In this document: in pieces, positions 59,945 through 63,964 of the stretch
How positions within the stretch are numbered: the first letter of the stretch is position 1
How the letters are laid out: the number at the start of each line of letters is the position of its first letter
NCBI GenBank assembly: GCA_947650875.1
Contig: CANSXE010000003.1
Span: 1-63,964, forward strand
Reading direction: 5' to 3'
Length of the DNA: 63,964 nucleotides
Source of the DNA: an uncultured Bacillota bacterium
GTDB taxonomy: Bacteria > Bacillota > Clostridia > Oscillospirales > Oscillospiraceae
The notes under the pieces: model-generated
Seen by the model: the letters and a program-made list of their open reading frames with translations, nothing else
Told to the model about the DNA's origin: nothing
The model's database searches: none
Translations under genes and position numbers: made by a program

Positions 59945-60615
59945 TGAACCCTTCAAACGATATCCGAATCTGCATTTCTCCCTCGCAGGGAAAAATTATA
60001 ATCGAGGAGCAGGATGGGCCGGTGACGACCCGGAAAGAGGTTGACCAGCAATCTCTGATCAGCTGCTTCAAAAACAGCCTGCGGACAGATGACCCGGGCT
60101 TCTCCAGCGGATTCCTGCCGCTGAACTGCCTGTCCGTCTGGCAAGGCAACGAGGGCAAGCGTTTTGTGCTGTGGCATCCCAAGCTCTACGCTGACATGAC
60201 CCTGTACGATACTCCCTATCCGCATTTCCCCATCCCCCGCATGGTCTTCGGGTTTTCTGTGGATCAAGCGGGAACGGTGAGCCAGTGCCGTATTGGAGTT
60301 GTGGCAGACGAGACGCCCACCCCGGAAACGGTGATGTACCACTACCCGTTTTCCAATGTCAGCGAGGGGAGCGGCCACCTGTGCGTGGGCGTTAATACGA
60401 TGCCTACCTACAAAAAGCTCCACAAGGCGGTGAATCTGCCCGCGTTCCTGCTCAGTATCCCGAACAATATGCACTCCTATTACAAGACCCACAACAAGCT
60501 GGGCCTGGAGTACCGGGAGCTGATGGAGCACCTGAAGGACAAAGACCCGTCTTACTACTACACAGACATTCTGATCCCAAACGGTCAAACGCTGAGAAAA
60601 TTTATTCAGGAATAA
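59944..60615 (+). CDS. PRTRC-B-like protein (Prok-E2 family B)
   Basis: The 223-residue protein shows the PRTRC protein B pattern: a beta-rich N-terminus (IRICISPSQGKIIIEEQDGP), PHFPIPRMVFGFSVDQ, then ETVMYHYPFSNVSEGSGHLC and VGVN, ending with a helical region containing PAFLLSIPNNMHSYY. This family has been proposed to be a divergent ubiquitin-conjugating (E2) fold. With an E1 and a JAB protease in the same cassette, a role in transfer of a ubiquitin-like protein is plausible. The Cys in GHLCVGVN is the candidate active residue, which is an inference. Confidence 0.72.
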   Translation: MNPSNDIRICISPSQGKIIIEEQDGPVTTRKEVDQQSLISCFKNSLRTDDPGFSSGFLPLNCLSVWQGNEGKRFVLWHPKLYADMTLYDTPYPHFPIPRMVFGFSVDQAGTVSQCRIGVVADETPTPETVMYHYPFSNVSEGSGHLCVGVNTMPTYKKLHKAVNLPAFLLSIPNNMHSYYKTHNKLGLEYRELMEHLKDKDPSYYYTDILIPNGQTLRKFIQE

Positions 60616-60627
60616 GGAGGTTTCTCT

Positions 60628-61524
60628 ATGTGGCAAAAGACACCGGAAGAACTGCGCCAGGCGCTGGTCGCTCCATTCTCCAATGGGGATATCGAGTGGC
60701 GGGTTTCGGCAACTTCGCAGGACAAATCAAAAGGGCTTGCCGTCCCCTATGTCACCAACCGGGCCATCCAGAACCGGCTGGACAGCACCGTGGGGATCGA
60801 CGGCTGGCAGAACGAGTTCAGGCCCTGGAAGGATGGGAAAGCCCAGCTGTGCGGAATCTCCATCTATTTCCACGAACAAAAGCAGTAGCTGACCAAGTGG
60901 GACGGCGCTGATGACAGCGACTTTGAATCTGTGAAAGGCGGCCTCAGCGACAGCATGAAGCGGGCCGCTGTGGAATGGGGCGTGGGCCGATACCTCTACG
61001 GCATGACTCAAATTTGGGTCAAAATTGTTCAGCGGGGCAAAGGTTTCTTTATCGTGGATGAGGAGCAGCCCAAGCTGGACAAGGCTCACGAGGACTGGGT
61101 GCGGAAAATTCAGGCGAAACAATCTCCCCAGCCCCAAGGCGGGCGGGGCCAGCCGACGGCTCCAGGCCCGGCCCAGCCGAAGCAGCCGCAGCAGACCAGC
61201 CAATCTGGTCCCGCTCCGGCTCCAGCACCCCAACCGCAGGCTCCAAAAACGCCTGGAGGAATCTCCGGGCTTCGGGACGGTTCCTACCTGGTGTGCGGCG
61301 CGGTACTCAAACCCACCGTCAACGGAGACTCCCGCATGAATGTTCAGCTTCAAACGGCCAACGGCCAGAAATTCCAGGCATATACCCACGGCCCGGATAC
61401 CAAGCTGGCCCCCGGCGTGATCATTTACAATGTGAAAGTGAGCATCCGGAACAGCGGCGGCCTCACCTTCTATGTGCTGGACGCCTATGAACTCGCAGCC
61501 GATACCGCCGGGCAGGCGGCCTGA
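60628..61524 (+). pseudogene. Rad52/Rad22-type single-strand annealing protein with in-frame amber codon
   Basis: The frame from ATG 60628 has the Rad52-like annealing domain: WRVSATSQDKSKGLAVPYVT, GIDGWQNEFRPWKDGKAQLC and GGLSDSMKRAAVEWGVGRYL, then a Pro/Gln/Ala linker (about 175-215) and a C-terminal beta domain. At codon 87 a single TAG (60886-60888) interrupts the frame in the middle of the domain; sequence on both sides fits the family (FHEQKQ-stop-LTKWDGADD). A Trp or Gln codon changed to TAG is likely. It is a recent break, a sequencing error, or read through. The gene would serve element recombination or repair. Confidence 0.8.
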
Positions 61525-61542
61525 CAGAAAGGAGAACGCAGC

Positions 61543-62802
61543 ATGATCCAGCCAGTTAAAAAGCTCCGCATTCTTTCGCTGACAGTAAAGGGCTTCAAGG
61601 GCTTTTCCGAGGAGACGGCTTTTACCTTCGGCGACCTGAACACCATCACCGGTCACAACGGCCAGGGAAAAAGCAGCATTGCAGACGCCATCGCCTTTGC
61701 CATTACCGGCGTCTCCTTCTACGGCGGCAGCAGGCTTGACCACCTGTACCACAAAAACACCAGGGACATTTCAGTCGTCATGGAGTTTTCGGATGAGAGC
61801 GGCGCTGTGCGCCGTCTCTTCCGCAGCCGCGTGAACGACAACATGGACATATTTCTGGATGAGCGGCGCATGACTCAGCGGGACCTCACGATCATGTTCG
61901 GGGAACGCGACCTGTTTCTCTCTATGCTCAATCCACGCTACTTCATCGACATTTTGGGAGCCAAGGGCCGTGACCTGTTGGAGCGGTATCTGCCGGACAT
62001 TCCCAAGGAGACGATCCTGGCCAGCCTGAGCGAGCATAACCAGGCATTGCTGGAGGGACAGGACTTTCTTTCCGCTGAGGCGTTTGCCCAAACACTCCGG
62101 GAGGAGATCGCCCAACTGAAGCGGGACGCCATCTACACCCAGGCGCTCGCTGATACCCAGGCCCGGATCGACACGCTGAAAAAGGAGGTATCCCGCCAGA
62201 AATACATCGTCGCCGGTCTGAAACCAGGGGTACAGTGCCCCATGTGCAAGCAGACGGTGACCGAGGCCACCCTTCCGAAAGTGAAGCAGGAGTTCCAGAC
62301 CTCTGTGGATAACCTGTCCCGCCAGGGAAAGGAGCAGATAGAGCAGTTTACCCAGCTGAAAACTCTGGACGATAAGGCGAAAGCTGTTTTTAACCAGTTC
62401 CAGCAGGACGACATTGCCAAAGCGGAGCGCACTCTGGCCGCTCTGAAGGCCAGCCGCGATGCTGCTGTGGAGAATGCGCAGCAAAAAAACGCCCAGCGCC
62501 AGCAGGAGATCGACCGGCTCCATGCAGAAATTCAGAACACTGAATTGGACTTGGAGTGCGGCCTGCTCTCTCCCGCAGAGTGTGAGCGGCTCCGCCAGGT
62601 CAACAGCGAGCTTGTAAAGCTTGCCGCTGAGATCGAAGTTCTGTCCAGCCAGAGTACAGAGCTGCCCGCCGGCCAGACGGAGAGACTGGAACAGATATGC
62701 TCTTTGTATGCTTCTGTGACGGGCATTGAGATTCCTCCTTTCCTCCACAAAAGCGGGGTATATGATAGTTGCTTTAGACACAAAGAAAATTTAATCTTTT
62801 AA
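61543..62802 (+). pseudogene. SbcC/Rad50-like ATPase, truncated at the 3' end
   Basis: The protein has Walker A GHNGQGKSS (37-45), a coiled coil, a zinc-hook-like CPMC (232-235) and a second coiled coil, i.e. SMC/SbcC design. The C-terminal half with the signature motif and Walker B is missing. Similarity ends near residue 395 (SLYASVTGIE) and the last 20 or so residues (PPFLHKSGVYDSCFRHKENL) look like read-through into foreign AT-rich sequence. It therefore cannot hydrolyse ATP as expected. The junction lies near 62.73-62.77 kb. Confidence 0.82.
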
Positions 62803-63831
62803 TTGTGCTATTAGTTCTTCAAATGCTGAACCCTCACGAAGAAATGCGTATTCTTCATTGTTGGCTAACTCATTGGTAATAGTTTCTTTTAGTTTGCTCG
62901 AAAAAAATGTAGAATCGCTACCATTTGCATTACGATATAACTGGTAATCCTGCGTGTTCCATTCTTTTTTCATGGCGGGCAACATTTTTTGAAGAATAGC
63001 CAGACTTCTATCCTTATCTTTTTTTGTTAAGGCAAGCTGCAAATGGACATTGTAGCACATCCACTCTGGTAAACAAAACTGACGGGTAACGGCTTCATAC
63101 ATATCTGCGAAAAAGTTTGCATCATTTTCCCGTTTTTCCTGTAATGCGATTTCAAACATATTCGCCAAAGCGGTCTGTATATCGGTTACACCTTTAAGTA
63201 CCCGATGTTCCCAGATTTTTTCTGCATCCTGGTATCGTTCCTGTCGCTGATAAAGGATAGCTAAGTGTTCTTCTTTGTCTATTGTGGAAAACGGCAATAA
63301 ATTTATTAGCTCCTCTGCCTTTGAAAAATCTTCTCGATTTCGTGCGTAGGAAATCAATATACTGATTGCGGTGTCCCTTATTTCCGGGATTTCACTTGTG
63401 GCTAAACGCTTGTAAAATTTTTCATATTTTTCCCGGTATTGCTCAATTTCAGACACGTTGAAAAGAGTAAGCCCTCCCTCTAAATAAAGGATGACCGAAT
63501 ATATCAATTTTTCACAGGTGGGATATTCATGTATTTTGTTGATTGCTTTTTGGAAAGCGGTATCATAGCCCTGCTCCTGAACCGTCTTATTGACTTCATT
63601 AACAAAATTTTCAATCTCTATATCTGTTAAATCGTCATTAAAAGACATTAACGTGTTCAAGTCGATTTTAAGCAAACGTGCTAACGCCGGTAAAAGGGTT
63701 ATATCGGGATAAGTGCTGCCTTTCTCCCACTTATTTACAGCGGGCGTAGATACACCTAAGAAGTCAGCAATTTGCTCTTGCGTCAAAGATAATTCTTTCC
63801 GCTTTTCCCGAATAATCTGATTGATTTTCAT
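62791..63831 (-). CDS. XRE family regulator with TPR-like C-terminal part
   Basis: The 346-residue protein has an N-terminal helix-turn-helix (IREKRKELSLTQEQIADFLG, VSTPAVNKWEKGSTYPDITL, LPALARLLKIDLNTLM) and about 270 residues of helical repeats (e.g. FSKAEELINLLPFSTIDKEE, ILYQRQERYQDAEKIWEHRV). The design is that of peptide- or ligand-sensing XRE-TPR regulators. Base composition is far more AT-rich than the rest of the window, so it was probably acquired apart from its neighbours. AGGAGG precedes the ATG at 63829-63831. Its stop overlaps the truncated SbcC frame. Confidence 0.88.
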   Translation of the reverse strand: MKINQIIREKRKELSLTQEQIADFLGVSTPAVNKWEKGSTYPDITLLPALARLLKIDLNTLMSFNDDLTDIEIENFVNEVNKTVQEQGYDTAFQKAINKIHEYPTCEKLIYSVILYLEGGLTLFNVSEIEQYREKYEKFYKRLATSEIPEIRDTAISILISYARNREDFSKAEELINLLPFSTIDKEEHLAILYQRQERYQDAEKIWEHRVLKGVTDIQTALANMFEIALQEKRENDANFFADMYEAVTRQFCLPEWMCYNVHLQLALTKKDKDRSLAILQKMLPAMKKEWNTQDYQLYRNANGSDSTFFSSKLKETITNELANNEEYAFLREGSAFEELIAQLKD

Positions 63832-63859
63832 AGCGAACCTCCTTTGTATTTATGTCCTT

Positions 63860-63888
63860 ATGATAGCAGAGTAGGCTTTAAGGAACAA
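63860..63888 (-). promoter_or_regulatory. Promoter of the XRE-TPR gene
   Basis: Minus strand TTGTTC (63883-63888), 17 bases, TATCAT (63860-63865), 29 bases before the ATG. Two direct copies of GAGCTGTTGT (63891-63900 and 63948-63957) flank it upstream and could be regulator sites. Confidence 0.6.
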
Positions 63889-63964
63889 TAGAGCTGTTGT
63901 TAAATTGCTGATTGAAAAAATTAACCAAAAGTTAAAAACGGAATAGTGAGCTGTTGTCTTGTAA

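Noticed and set aside
38053-63964. Right half of the interrupted PRK06851-type gene
   Set aside because: I looked for a continuation of the CCCATGTGGT sequence into a proper VVDP frame on both strands. Only the two recombinase-linked copies exist, so the right end of the insertion is not in this window.
1-63964. tRNA, rRNA or CRISPR loci
   Set aside because: No cloverleaf-like GTTCGAATC segments with matching acceptor stems, no rRNA-like stretches and no regularly spaced direct repeats were noticed. A tRNA scan could still find one.

Overview
This window looks like chromosome of a motile, GC-rich gut Clostridium, probably of the Oscillospiraceae (Flavonifractor/Oscillibacter/Lawsonibacter-like). 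The basis is a Clostridia-type flagellar gene order (TIGR02530, FlbD, FliW/CsrA, DUF6470), a DUF4317 protein, AGGAGG ribosome sites, RbsABC-type sugar transport and many large serine recombinases. The genus is an inference. No rRNA, tRNA or CRISPR array was seen.

Layout. (1) 1-18.0 kb, minus strand: a flagellar locus. It runs flgM, flgN, flgK, flgL, DUF6470, fliW, csrA, then (after a terminator and a sigma-A-like promoter) flgB, flgC, fliE, fliF, fliG, fliH, fliI, fliJ, an unknown gene, fliK, flgD, TIGR02530, flgE, flbD and motA (cut by the window edge). A PilZ gene (18.3 kb) is divergent from flgM. (2) 19.0-33.2 kb: a sugar regulon around a divergent promoter. To the left go an ABC importer (ATPase, permease, lipoprotein), a rhamnulokinase-like kinase, an SDR, a PHP-domain protein, a sorbose-1-phosphate-reductase-like dehydrogenase and a second FGGY kinase. 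To the right go a LacI regulator, L-fucose isomerase and L-fucose mutarotase. No aldolase is visible. (3) 33.2-37.6 kb: a FecBCD-type metal/siderophore/corrinoid importer and a sulfite reductase. (4) 37.75-46.5 kb: a P-loop ATPase gene is cut at its conserved GTAPHVV motif by a sequence carrying a large serine recombinase. Beyond it lie a CCA-adding enzyme, a Hin/resolvase-type recombinase, two palindromic recombination-like sites flanking a sigma-D-type promoter, a second CsrA, flagellin, DUF4317 and GNAT genes. (5) 46.5-62.8 kb: a second copy of the same junction sequence followed by a decayed recombinase, a frameshifted and an intact large serine recombinase, XRE/SLOG genes with palindromic operators, a structured leader RNA, and a plus-strand cassette: JAB peptidase, ThiF/E1, sliding clamp, bactofilin-like protein, N6-adenine methylase, small proteins, PRTRC-B/E2-like protein, Rad52-like protein (in-frame amber) and an SbcC-like ATPase (3' truncated). 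(6) 62.75 kb to the end: an AT-rich module with an XRE-TPR regulator.

Most interesting: a possible invertible sigma-D promoter upstream of csrA2-flagellin, lying next to a site-specific recombinase; and a PRTRC-like ubiquitin-type E1/E2/JAB cassette combined with DNA replication/repair genes in a layered, partly decayed mobile region.
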